In this document: one piece after another, positions 15,697 through 22,613 of the stretch
Numbering within the stretch: the first letter of the stretch is position 1
Layout: each line of letters starts with the position of its first letter
Assembly (NCBI GenBank): GCA_004556055.1
Contig: SFIW01000046.1
Coordinates: 1 to 22,613, forward strand
Direction of reading: 5' to 3'
Length of the DNA stretch: 22,613 nucleotides
DNA from: Planctomycetaceae bacterium
GTDB taxonomy: Bacteria; Planctomycetota; Planctomycetia; Pirellulales; Thermoguttaceae
Notes under the pieces: generated by a model
What the model saw: the letters and a program-made list of their open reading frames with translations, nothing else
Database searches by the model: none
What the model was told of the DNA's origin: nothing
Position numbers and translations under genes: made by a program

Positions 15697-17994
15697 TCAC
15701 GCCGTTTTTACGTCTTGCGCCTTTTCTGAATGATAGAATCGATTGGAAACGATCGTTTCCGCGATAAAGAGCGCTAGAAGAAGGAGCGCTAAGAGGAAAT
15801 AGGGGACGTCTTCACCCGATTCTCGCGCCGACTCGAGCTCTTCCGTAGTGGAGGAAAGATCGAGGGTATGGTATGGGAGACCTTCGAGAAGTTTGCTCCA
15901 TTCCTCGGGAGAACGTCGCGTCATGTCGGACTCAGTGCCTGGCGCCGCGACAGCGAAGACTTGATCGACGCTTTGACCCGCGCTATTAGGCGGCGTTTTG
16001 ACGCGACTGACTCCGAGCGTTTTGACGCCGGGAAAGCGTATCTGGCGCCGCTGAGGATCCGTTGGCGTCGTTATTTCGGCTCCCGACGGTTCGTAGATCG
16101 TCGCCGTAGCGGGAACGTCGGCAAGTTCCAATCGCAGCGTCGCGGCCTCTCCAGGCCCATAGTTGTAGATTGAGGACGTCGTCGACGCGAGACGCCGCGC
16201 CATGCTGTCGACCAAAAGTATGAAAAGCCATGGAGCGTCTCCCGTCGCGAGCGCGTTCCACGCGCCTTCTGTAGGGGATTCGACAATCGACGTCGCGACG
16301 GTGACGACTAAGCCTTGCCCGACGCGATTTTCGACGATCGCGGGTATTTTTCCCGAATCGCCCCCCTGATCGTCGACGAACGACATGATTGGCGTCGCGG
16401 AGGGGGAGAGTTCGTCGAGCGCCCAGTATTTCGCAACGGGCGCGGCGTCCCAAGGAAGACCTTCCCTTGCAAAAGGTCGGAACTGAGATAGAAGAGGCTC
16501 GTCGTAATTCGACGCGGAAAGAATGAGCCCGTAAGGAGGCGCGGCGCTTAATTTAGTCGGCTTTACCCCAAGTAGATTGAGCGTTTCGGAGGTTTGGAAC
16601 GCGTCGATAGGTTTGGCGGAGGGGCCGAGGAAGAGGGCGATTCCGCCGCCGCTATTAGCAAACTTGTCGAGTTTGGCGACGACTTCTGCGTCGAGCGCGG
16701 GGGGATCGAGGAGAAAAATCGCGCGGTATTCTTCGAGGTTCTTGGAGGAGAGTTCGAAAAAGTTCTTTTCGCCGTTTTGAGGAGAATACGCGGCAAGATC
16801 AAGCTCGAATGGAGCGCGACCCGTTTTGCGAAGTTCGTCGGGCGCGAGCGCCTGCGTGAGGAAGAGGGCTTTTTCTTTGGCAGGGGAGGGCGCGACGACT
16901 AGTATTTTCCAGTCCGGCGCGACGTTGACGACGAAGGGACGCGCGTCGTCGAAGGAAAGCGCGTCTTGACCGACGACTCGCGCGACGCCGACGCAAAAGC
17001 CGACCGGGAGTTTCGGCACGTAGAAGACGGCGTCTTTCTTTTCGCGTCCTTGTTCGAAATGGATCGTCTGTTTTTCACGATAGATAGAAAGGGAATCTTG
17101 CTGGAGAAGCTCTTGGGCGTCGATCGCGTTTGGCAGATCCTGCGCGCGAAAGAAAAGAATTTCGAGCGCGACGTCTCCGCCTTCTTGATCGACGCGTTCG
17201 AGCGCGACGTCGACGCGAAGGGACGAATTTTCAGAAAGGGTTTCCGCAGAGGGTTCCGCGCCGACGACTGCGACGTTTCGCGCGGCGTCGTCTCCTAGAT
17301 CGACGAAATAGAGCTTGAGATTCTCCCCGTTCTCCTCGGCGGCGCGACGCATCCGCTTCACGTTGCGATCCGGCCAACTTCCCGTCGTTTGATCGGAGAG
17401 AACGTAGACCTCTTTGAGCGGGAGCTCGGAGGTTTTGACGAGTTCGATTCCTTCTGCGGTCGACGCGGCGGCGTCGCGTCCTCCGACGACGACGGCTAGT
17501 TTGTCGAGACGTTCGCGCGCGGCGTAACGATCCGCTTGGAAGGCGTCCCCTGAGGCGGAGCCGTCGACGACGGCGATCTCGCTCCCGCGCGGAAGTTGAG
17601 CGAGAATGGAGCGTCCGACTCCTTTGGCTTGATCTAAGAGCGCGACGTTTTTACGCGCGCGTCCCATTCTCGGCGACGTGTCGACAACGATCGCCGCCGC
17701 GACGGGGCCGTTCTTCGCGCTCCCTTCGCCGACAAGATCGGAGGATTTGCTCGACGTGACGACGGGACGCGCAAGAAGACTCCCGAGCGCGATGAAGAGC
17801 GCAACGCGAAGCGCGAGGAGCGCTAGCCGTTTGACCTTGACGCGTCGACGATTCGCCGCGAGCGTCGCTTGCGCAAAGCGCAACCCCGAGAAAACGATCT
17901 TGCGCGGTTTGCCCTTGGAGAGCAGATGGATCGCGATCGGGACGCCCGTTGCTACGAGTCCTGCAATAAATAGCGACGTGGTCGTAAATGTCAT
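15697..17994 (-). CDS. BatA-domain / von Willebrand factor A membrane protein
   Basis: A 765-residue protein with the planctomycete-common layout of an N-terminal BatA (aerotolerance regulator) domain, a vWA-like domain, a long glutamine-amidotransferase-like middle region and a C-terminal membrane anchor. Transmembrane segments are at about 8-25, 57-76 and 731-752. The basic stretch between the first two resembles BatA proteins. The vWA domain starts at AAAIVVDTSPRM. The metal-binding DxSxS motif reads D105-T-S107-P-R109, so the last serine is replaced by arginine and metal binding may be impaired. Most of the protein (about 80-730) probably lies outside the cytoplasmic membrane. AAGGAG precedes the ATG, and a strong promoter lies at 18046-18074. 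The usual partners (MoxR ATPase, DUF58 protein) are absent here, so this is a stand-alone copy. Its cellular role is unknown. Confidence 0.82.
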   Translation of the reverse strand: MTFTTTSLFIAGLVATGVPIAIHLLSKGKPRKIVFSGLRFAQATLAANRRRVKVKRLALLALRVALFIALGSLLARPVVTSSKSSDLVGEGSAKNGPVAAAIVVDTSPRMGRARKNVALLDQAKGVGRSILAQLPRGSEIAVVDGSASGDAFQADRYAARERLDKLAVVVGGRDAAASTAEGIELVKTSELPLKEVYVLSDQTTGSWPDRNVKRMRRAAEENGENLKLYFVDLGDDAARNVAVVGAEPSAETLSENSSLRVDVALERVDQEGGDVALEILFFRAQDLPNAIDAQELLQQDSLSIYREKQTIHFEQGREKKDAVFYVPKLPVGFCVGVARVVGQDALSFDDARPFVVNVAPDWKILVVAPSPAKEKALFLTQALAPDELRKTGRAPFELDLAAYSPQNGEKNFFELSSKNLEEYRAIFLLDPPALDAEVVAKLDKFANSGGGIALFLGPSAKPIDAFQTSETLNLLGVKPTKLSAAPPYGLILSASNYDEPLLSQFRPFAREGLPWDAAPVAKYWALDELSPSATPIMSFVDDQGGDSGKIPAIVENRVGQGLVVTVATSIVESPTEGAWNALATGDAPWLFILLVDSMARRLASTTSSIYNYGPGEAATLRLELADVPATATIYEPSGAEITTPTDPQRRQIRFPGVKTLGVSRVKTPPNSAGQSVDQVFAVAAPGTESDMTRRSPEEWSKLLEGLPYHTLDLSSTTEELESARESGEDVPYFLLALLLLALFIAETIVSNRFYHSEKAQDVKTA

Positions 17995-18045
17995 GCGTGA
18001 AACGCTCCTTCCTCATCTCGGTCTCTGTCGACCCCATTTTGGGAG

Positions 18046-18074
18046 AGTATACCTTTTTTTTACGTTCCTGACAA
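18046..18074 (-). promoter_or_regulatory. Strong sigma70-type promoter of the BatA/vWA gene
   Basis: On the - strand, TTGTCA (18069-18074, 5 of 6) and TATACT (18046-18051, 5 of 6) are 17 bases apart, with a run of eight A in the spacer. It sits between the dnaK terminator and the ATG at 17994, leaving a leader of about 45 bases. This is the best promoter match in the window. Confidence 0.7.
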
Positions 18075-18087
18075 CGCGACTTAACGC

Positions 18088-18128
18088 TCCAAGAAATAAA
18101 GAAGCTCGACCGAAATATCGGTCGAGCT
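18088..18128 (-). terminator. Rho-independent terminator of dnaK
   Basis: AGCTCGACCGA (18103-18113) and TCGGTCGAGCT (18118-18128) form a perfect 11-bp stem with a 4-base loop. On the - strand it is followed by TCTTTATTTCTT. It lies about 50 bases after the dnaK stop codon and shows that dnaK is not co-transcribed with a downstream dnaJ or grpE. Confidence 0.88.
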
Positions 18129-18178
18129 GTCGTCGTTATGCATTAAACGCGCGTTGAGCGCGATGCGTCGCGATTAAC

Positions 18179-20095
18179 TCATTTATTGTCGTCTTTGACT
18201 TCGAAATCGGCGTCGATGGCGTCGTCGTCAGGCTTCGAAGCTCCCGCGCTCGCGCCCGCTTGCGCGCCTTGCTGCGCCTGAGCCTGCTGCGCCTGTTCGT
18301 AGAGCGCCTTGCTCATCGCGTGAGAAGCCTGTTCGAGTTCCGCGAACGAGGACTTGATCTTGTCGACGTCGTCCGTCTTGCACGCTTCGCGCGTCTTCTC
18401 GATCGCCGCCTTGATCGCGTCTTTGTCTTCCGCGCGCAACTTCGCGTCATGCTCTTTCATGAGCTTTTCGAGCTCGAAGCACATCGATTCGGCGCGATTC
18501 TTCGCTTCCACGAGTTCGCGACGTTTCTTGTCTTCTTCCGCGTGCAATTCCGCGTCTTTACGCATGCGTTCGATTTCTTCTTCCGTCAAGCCGGAGGATT
18601 GTTCGATACGAATCTTCTGTTCCTTTTGCGTGCCAAGGTCTTTCGCTTTGACGTTCAAGATGCCGTTGGCGTCGACGTCGAAGGTGACTTCGATCTGCGG
18701 TAAACCGCGGGGTGCGGGGGGGATTTCTTCGAGGTTGAACTGACCAAGGAGACGGTTCGCGGACGCGATTTCACGTTCGCCTTGGTAGACTTTGATCGTA
18801 ACCGCCGTCTGATTGTCTTCCGCCGTGCTGAAGACCTGCTTCTTTTCGGTCGGAATCGTCGTGTTCTTTTCGACGAGTTTCGTCATGACGCCGCCGAGGG
18901 TTTCGATCCCCAAGGACAGAGGCGTGACGTCGAGGAGCAAGACGTCTTTGACTTCGCCCGCGAGGACGCCGCCTTGAATCGCCGCGCCGACCGCGACGAC
19001 TTCGTCGGGATTAACGCCCTTGTGAGGCTCCTTATTGAAGATCTTCTTGACCGTTTCCTGAACTTTCGGGATACGGGTGGAACCGCCGACGAGGACGACT
19101 TCGTCGACGTCGGAGGGTGAGAGCTTCGCGTCGCGCAGAGCCTGCATGACGGGACCCTTGGTGCGTTCGACGAGTTCGTCGGTCAAACGCTCGAATTCCG
19201 CGCGGGTAATGCGCGTCTGGAGGTGTTTCGGGCCGCTCGCGTCTTGCGAGATGAAGGGAAGATTGACGTCGGTCGCCTGCTGCGAAGAGAGTTCGCACTT
19301 CGCTTTCTCGGCGGCTTCTTGAAGTCTCTGCAAAGACATCGGTTCTTTACGAAGGTCGATGCCGGTCTTTTGCTGGAAGTCGTCGGCGAGGTAGTTGACG
19401 AGAACGTGGTCGAAGTCGTCGCCGCCCAAATGGGTGTCGCCGTTCGTGCTGATAACTTCGAAGACGCCGTCCGCCACTTGCAAGACGGAAACGTCGAAGG
19501 TGCCGCCGCCGAGGTCGAAGACGACGATCTTTTCGTTGACGCCCGCTTTATCGAGACCGTAAGCAAGAGCCGCCGCCGTCGGTTCGTTTACGATACGCGC
19601 GACTTCCAAGCCCGCGATCTGCCCCGCGTCTTTCGTCGCTTGACGCTGAGCGTCGTTGAAGTAAGCCGGCACCGTAATAACCGCTTTATTGACTTTGTGT
19701 CCAAGGTACGCTTCCGCAGCTTCCTTAAGTTTGCGAAGCGTCTGCGCGGAAATCTCTGCGGGAGAATAACGCTTGCCGTCGATTTCAACGCTAACGTATT
19801 CGTCGGGAGCTCCTACGACTTTGTAAGGAACCATGCGTTCCTCGGAGCTGACTTCGCTTTGTTTGCGACCCATGAAACGCTTGATCGACGCGATCGTGCG
19901 CTTGGGGTTCATGACCGCCTGACGTTTCGCAAGCTCTCCGACGAGCTTTTCCGAATCGGTGAACGCGACGATACTTGGAGTCAGCCGATACCCCTCGGGA
20001 TTCGCGATTACCTTCGCTTCTTTACCTTCCATAACTGCGACGACCGAGTTGGTTGTTCCAAGATCGATGCCGATGATTTTTTCGCCTTGAGCCAT
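18179..20095 (-). CDS. dnaK: Molecular chaperone DnaK (Hsp70)
   Basis: A 638-residue Hsp70, the ATP-driven chaperone that folds and protects cytoplasmic proteins with DnaJ and GrpE. The N-terminal ATPase domain contains GIDLGTTNS (9-17), VNEPTAAALAYGLDK, VFDLGGGTFDVSVLQ and VVLVGGSTRIPKVQE. The interdomain linker and substrate-binding domain follow (DVLLLDVTPLSLGIE). The C-terminal helical lid ends in a Gln/Ala-rich low-complexity stretch and the acidic tail DADFEVKDDNK. Length is typical and all motifs are intact. ATG at 20095 follows AGGAG at 7 bases. No grpE, dnaJ or hrcA is adjacent, and the gene ends in its own terminator, so this is a monocistronic copy. Planctomycetes often carry several dnaK genes, so this may be one of several. 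No CIRCE operator is seen upstream. Confidence 0.98.
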   Translation of the reverse strand: MAQGEKIIGIDLGTTNSVVAVMEGKEAKVIANPEGYRLTPSIVAFTDSEKLVGELAKRQAVMNPKRTIASIKRFMGRKQSEVSSEERMVPYKVVGAPDEYVSVEIDGKRYSPAEISAQTLRKLKEAAEAYLGHKVNKAVITVPAYFNDAQRQATKDAGQIAGLEVARIVNEPTAAALAYGLDKAGVNEKIVVFDLGGGTFDVSVLQVADGVFEVISTNGDTHLGGDDFDHVLVNYLADDFQQKTGIDLRKEPMSLQRLQEAAEKAKCELSSQQATDVNLPFISQDASGPKHLQTRITRAEFERLTDELVERTKGPVMQALRDAKLSPSDVDEVVLVGGSTRIPKVQETVKKIFNKEPHKGVNPDEVVAVGAAIQGGVLAGEVKDVLLLDVTPLSLGIETLGGVMTKLVEKNTTIPTEKKQVFSTAEDNQTAVTIKVYQGEREIASANRLLGQFNLEEIPPAPRGLPQIEVTFDVDANGILNVKAKDLGTQKEQKIRIEQSSGLTEEEIERMRKDAELHAEEDKKRRELVEAKNRAESMCFELEKLMKEHDAKLRAEDKDAIKAAIEKTREACKTDDVDKIKSSFAELEQASHAMSKALYEQAQQAQAQQGAQAGASAGASKPDDDAIDADFEVKDDNK

Positions 20096-20308
20096 GGTGA
20101 ATCTCCTGTCTAATATTTTTTCGAACGCCCTCCGACGAACTTGCTAAACATGCGTCGAAGGTTTCGTTTTTAATCGTTGTCGTAATCTCGCGTTCGAGCT
20201 TCTTTCAAACCTCTCGCGCTCGGTTGCTTTTATATGAAGCATAAATGGCGCCAATAACTGAATTTGTTTTGAAATTTTTGTGAAAATTTTTGTCGTAACT
20301 CGAAAGAA

Positions 20309-20323
20309 CCCCCTTCTGGGGGG
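20309..20323. repeat. Short G/C hairpin upstream of dnaK
   Basis: Five C (20309-20313), the loop TTCT, and six G (20318-20323) make a very stable five-pair hairpin in otherwise A/T-rich DNA. On the - strand it is followed by TTCTTTCG, a weak T-rich tail. It may lie in a long dnaK leader or end a short - strand transcript; neither is proven. Confidence 0.5.
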
Positions 20324-20456
20324 ATTGTCTTCAACATTCGAGGGACGTAGCGATAATAATCTACCTATATTTGCAAATAGCGCGGCGCAAGTCTGCCAAT
20401 TTGACAGAATATTAAAAAAAAGACGCAACCCTCTTTATTGTGAAGCGCCCTTTCTC

Positions 20457-20484
20457 TTGTTTATTAAGGGTTTGATAGTACAAT
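20457..20484 (+). promoter_or_regulatory. Probable promoter of the epimerase gene
   Basis: TTGTTT (20457-20462, 3 of 6) and TACAAT (20479-20484, 5 of 6) are 16 bases apart. A transcript would start near 20491, giving a leader of about 97 bases that holds the GAGCCT/AGGCTC hairpin (about 20503-20522) and two tiny ORFs before the epimerase ATG. Confidence 0.4.
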
Positions 20485-20547
20485 AACGCATATTAGCCGA
20501 GGGAGCCTGCCCTGAAAGGCTCGACTCTTAGGGATTACGACAGGTCC

Positions 20548-20588
20548 ATGAGGACATTCGCGACGGTATGAATAAGGGACGTTACTGA
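20548..20588 (+). other. Two tiny overlapping leader ORFs before the epimerase
   Basis: The first runs from ATG 20548 to TGA 20571 and encodes MRTFATV. The second starts at ATG 20568, overlapping the first stop (ATGA), and encodes MNKGRY, ending at TGA 20586-20588. That last stop overlaps the epimerase ATG (TGATG). Such a chain allows translational coupling, but ORFs this short can arise by chance. Confidence 0.3.
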
Positions 20589-21559
20589 TGAAATACCTGA
20601 TAACGGGCGGCGCCGGGTTTATTGGTTCGCATCTGACAGAGTATCTGTTGGATCAGGGGAACGAGGTCGTGATTGTCGACGATCTCTCCACGGGATCGTG
20701 GGAGAATCTACCGCGATCTGAAAAGAATCCTAATTTCCGCCCCTTCGTCGCCGACGCCGCCGACGTCGTCCTGATGGAACGTGAAATTCGCGACGTCGAC
20801 TTCGTTTTTCACCTCGCTAGTTCCGTCGGCGTCAAATTGATTGTTTCGCGCCCCGTCGATTCGATTCGACGCATCGTCCGCCAAACCGAGGTAGTCGTCG
20901 ATCTTTGCGCGAAGTACCGCAAGCCAGTTCTTCTTACCTCGACGAGCGAAACGTATGGAAAATCGGAAAGCGTTCCTTTCCGCGAAGATATGGACGTGCT
21001 TCTAGGTCCAAGTTGCAAAAATCGCTGGTCTTACGCCGTCGCCAAACTTCTCGACGAATTTTACCTTCTCGCGCACCGCGAACAAACGGCGTTACCCGTC
21101 TACATCGTTCGACTCTTCAACGTTGTCGGACCGCGCCAAACGGGGCATTACGGCATGGTCATGCCGCGTTTTATTGCGGCGGCGCTTAAGAATGAGCCGC
21201 TCCTTGTTTACGGCGACGGTTCGCAGACGCGTTGCTTCTCCTCCGTTCACGATATTGTCAAAGGCTTGGCGGCTTTTGCGCAAACCCCCGACGCGGCGGG
21301 AGAAGTCGTCAATTTGGGAACTGATAGCGAAATCTCGATTATTGATTTGGCGAAACGCGTGGTTGAGCTCTGTCAATCTTCTTCGGAGATCAAGACGATT
21401 AGTTTTACGGAAGCGTACGGGCCGAATTTTGACGATATGCAGCGTCGGGTTCCTTGCCTCGATAAGGCAAAACGACTTATCGGGTGGAATCCCACGCGTT
21501 CTCTTGACGACATTATTTTGGAAACGCGAGACTGGATGATTGAAACGGGGAGAGTTTGA
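20588..21559 (+). CDS. NAD-dependent sugar-nucleotide epimerase/dehydratase (extended SDR)
   Basis: A 323-residue extended short-chain dehydrogenase/reductase. The N-terminal NAD-binding motif is TGGAGFIGS, with Gly7, Gly10 and Gly13 in the GxxGxxG pattern. The active site is the STSETYG strand (118-124) and the Tyr149-x-x-x-Lys153 pair in WSYAVAK. The C-terminal half has VVGPRQ and YGDGSQTRCFSSVHD, which is characteristic of UDP-glucose 4-epimerase and UDP-glucuronate decarboxylase relatives. These enzymes act on nucleotide sugars in the cytoplasm to supply precursors for surface polysaccharides. The exact substrate cannot be read; the UDP-glucuronate decarboxylase or GalE-like subgroup is most likely. 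AAGGGA lies 8 bases before the ATG. The leader has two overlapping tiny ORFs. It is followed after 86 bases by argC, with a possible terminator between. Confidence 0.88.
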   Translation: MKYLITGGAGFIGSHLTEYLLDQGNEVVIVDDLSTGSWENLPRSEKNPNFRPFVADAADVVLMEREIRDVDFVFHLASSVGVKLIVSRPVDSIRRIVRQTEVVVDLCAKYRKPVLLTSTSETYGKSESVPFREDMDVLLGPSCKNRWSYAVAKLLDEFYLLAHREQTALPVYIVRLFNVVGPRQTGHYGMVMPRFIAAALKNEPLLVYGDGSQTRCFSSVHDIVKGLAAFAQTPDAAGEVVNLGTDSEISIIDLAKRVVELCQSSSEIKTISFTEAYGPNFDDMQRRVPCLDKAKRLIGWNPTRSLDDIILETRDWMIETGRV

Positions 21560-21593
21560 GTTTTTCCCCGTCGAATTGTCCTTAGAAAACTCG

Positions 21594-21635
21594 CGGCGGC
21601 GCGCCGCCGTCGACATACGCGGCGCTTTCATTTTT
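21594..21635 (+). terminator. GC-rich terminator/antiterminator-like element before argC
   Basis: GCGCCG (21601-21606) can pair with CGGCGC (21620-21625), which is followed by TTTCATTTTT, a terminator-like structure ending the epimerase transcript. The left arm is also part of a 16-base palindrome, CGGCGGCGCGCCGCCG (21594-21609), which would fold into a competing hairpin. The T-run ends one base before the argC ribosome binding site AGGTGG. Confidence 0.5.
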
Positions 21636-21645
21636 AGGTGGTTTT

Positions 21646-22613
21646 ATGTTTAAAGTTGCTATTTTAGGCGCGACCGGATACACGGCTTTGGAACTATTGA
21701 AACTTTTGCGGCGCCATCCTCTTGTCGAGGTCGTCGCCGTGACGAGTCGCGAAAACACAAGCCCGATCGCAAAGGTTCATCCCTCGTTGACGGGACAATA
21801 CGATATTTGCTGCGAAAACCTTGCTCCGAAAGATCTTGCGCAGCGCGGCGTCGATACCGTTTTTAGCTGCTTGCCGCACACCGCCACCGCCGCCGTGGCG
21901 CCCGAACTCCTCGAACTGGGGATGAAAGTCGTCGATTTTGGCGCCGATTATCGTCTCAATAACGCCGAAGTCTTCAATAAATGGTACAACGTCGTTCATC
22001 CTGATCCGGAACGCTTACCCCTTACGCCTTACGGCCTTCCCGAACTTTTCCGAGATAAGATTCGCGACGCGAAACTCGTCGCCAACCCCGGCTGCTACCC
22101 TACGTCGGCGATTCTTCCTTTGGCGCCGCTTCTTAAAGGCGGGTTTATCGATCCTGCTGACATTATCATCGATTCGAAGAGCGGCGTCTCCGGAGCCGGA
22201 CGCAAGCCGAGTCTGAAAAATCTCTATCCCGAATGTAACGAAGCGATTTCCGCATACGCCGTCGGCGCGCATCGCCATACTCCCGAAATTGAAGAAGTTT
22301 TGACGACCGCCAGCGGATTTGACGCGAAAGTGATTTTTACGCCCCATCTTACGCCGATGGATCGCGGCATTTTGACCACGACCTATACGCGTCCTCTCAA
22401 AGACGCGAGCCAGGAAGAACTATTAGCATATCTTCGCGATTTCTATAAGGGCGAACCCTTTGTGCAGGTTGTCGACGAGCTTCCGTCTACTAAAGACGTT
22501 ATTCACACGAATCGCTGCCACCTGACGGTACGCCGCGTCGGCGCGAGAATTTTGACGATCTCCGTGATTGATAATCTTATTAAGGGCGCGGCGGGCGCCG
22601 CTGTGCAGAACTT
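21646..22613 (+). CDS. argC: N-acetyl-gamma-glutamyl-phosphate reductase, 3' end cut by the window
   Basis: The first 322 codons of ArgC, which reduces N-acetylglutamyl-5-phosphate to the semialdehyde with NADPH in arginine biosynthesis. The Rossmann motif GATGYT is at 8-13. The catalytic cysteine is Cys150 in NPGCYPT, followed by SGVSGAGRKPS (179-189) and the conserved AHRHTPEIE (208-216) with the active-site histidines. The visible part runs without a stop to near the expected C terminus (IKGAAGAAVQN). With a usual length near 345, only about 20 residues should be missing. ATG at 21646 has AGGTGG 4 bases upstream. In many bacteria argC leads an operon with argJ, argB and argD; here the downstream genes lie outside the window. 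The attenuator-like element just upstream may regulate it. Confidence 0.96.
   Translation, partial: MFKVAILGATGYTALELLKLLRRHPLVEVVAVTSRENTSPIAKVHPSLTGQYDICCENLAPKDLAQRGVDTVFSCLPHTATAAVAPELLELGMKVVDFGADYRLNNAEVFNKWYNVVHPDPERLPLTPYGLPELFRDKIRDAKLVANPGCYPTSAILPLAPLLKGGFIDPADIIIDSKSGVSGAGRKPSLKNLYPECNEAISAYAVGAHRHTPEIEEVLTTASGFDAKVIFTPHLTPMDRGILTTTYTRPLKDASQEELLAYLRDFYKGEPFVQVVDELPSTKDVIHTNRCHLTVRRVGARILTISVIDNLIKGAAGAAVQN

Larger units (their letters stand above)
20096..20587. other. Divergent intergenic region between dnaK and the epimerase gene
   Basis: These 492 bases control two divergent genes. On the dnaK side there is a near-perfect direct repeat, GAAATTTTTGT then GAAAATTTTTGT (about 20271-20293), and a - strand TATAAA (near 20230) with no good -35. 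A G/C hairpin, CCCCC-TTCT-GGGGG, is at 20309-20322. No CIRCE-type inverted repeat or heat-shock sigma promoter was recognised. On the epimerase side there is a + strand promoter at 20457-20484 and a structured leader with two tiny ORFs. No gene longer than a few codons is supported. Confidence 0.5.

Noticed and set aside
19223..20113. 296-codon open frame on the + strand
   Set aside because: It is antisense to the highly conserved ATPase domain of dnaK and has no recognisable motifs.
20401..20430. Perfect TTGACA on the + strand in the dnaK/epimerase intergenic region
   Set aside because: No -10-like hexamer lies 16-18 bases downstream; the sequence there is GC-containing (around CGCAAC).
20113..20456. 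CIRCE (HrcA) operator for dnaK
   Set aside because: No TTAGCACTC/GAGTGCTAA-type inverted repeat was found on either strand by eye.

Overview
The window is a 22.6 kb piece of a bacterial chromosome that most resembles a planctomycete. The evidence is a TGS-domain GTPase of OBG/DRG type, a BatA-domain/von Willebrand A membrane protein, a small lipoprotein with a planctomycete-like sequence, Gfo/Idh/MocA and SGNH/GDSL hydrolases, and a GH28 pectinase-like enzyme. A gut or plant-debris lifestyle fits, but lineage and habitat are inferences from gene content. No rRNA, tRNA, insertion sequence, prophage gene or CRISPR array was seen, and the window reads as ordinary chromosome. Base composition is mixed and rich in CGTCG/GTCGAC words.

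Left part (1-6.2 kb): two + strand genes (Gfo/Idh/MocA oxidoreductase, TGS GTPase) end in a strong terminator. Next come a - strand ADP-ribosylglycohydrolase, a small + strand lipoprotein, a + strand membrane protein with its own promoter, and a Tat-exported SGNH esterase. The esterase converges on a GH28 gene across a shared bidirectional terminator, and the two could act together on acetylated pectin.

Middle part (6.2-20.1 kb), all on the - strand: in transcription order dnaK (ending in a terminator), a BatA/vWA membrane protein, smc, a tiny extremely acidic Asp/Glu/Trp protein (ending in a terminator), polA, and the GH28 gene. Readable sigma70-like promoters precede the vWA gene, smc, the acidic gene and polA, so this is a series of short transcription units rather than one operon. 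PolA appears to have lost its proofreading site and carries an extra segment of about 58 residues just before motif C.

Right part (20.1-22.6 kb): a 492-base divergent intergenic region separates dnaK from a + strand NAD-dependent sugar-nucleotide epimerase/dehydratase. The epimerase leader contains two tiny overlapping ORFs. A GC-rich alternative-hairpin element follows, then argC, which runs off the window end.

No complete novel defence or mobile system is visible. The most unusual items are the Asp/Glu/Trp protein with its long structured leader, the altered PolA, the TGS GTPase with non-canonical G motifs, the leader architectures before the epimerase and argC, and the strong excess of GTCGAC.
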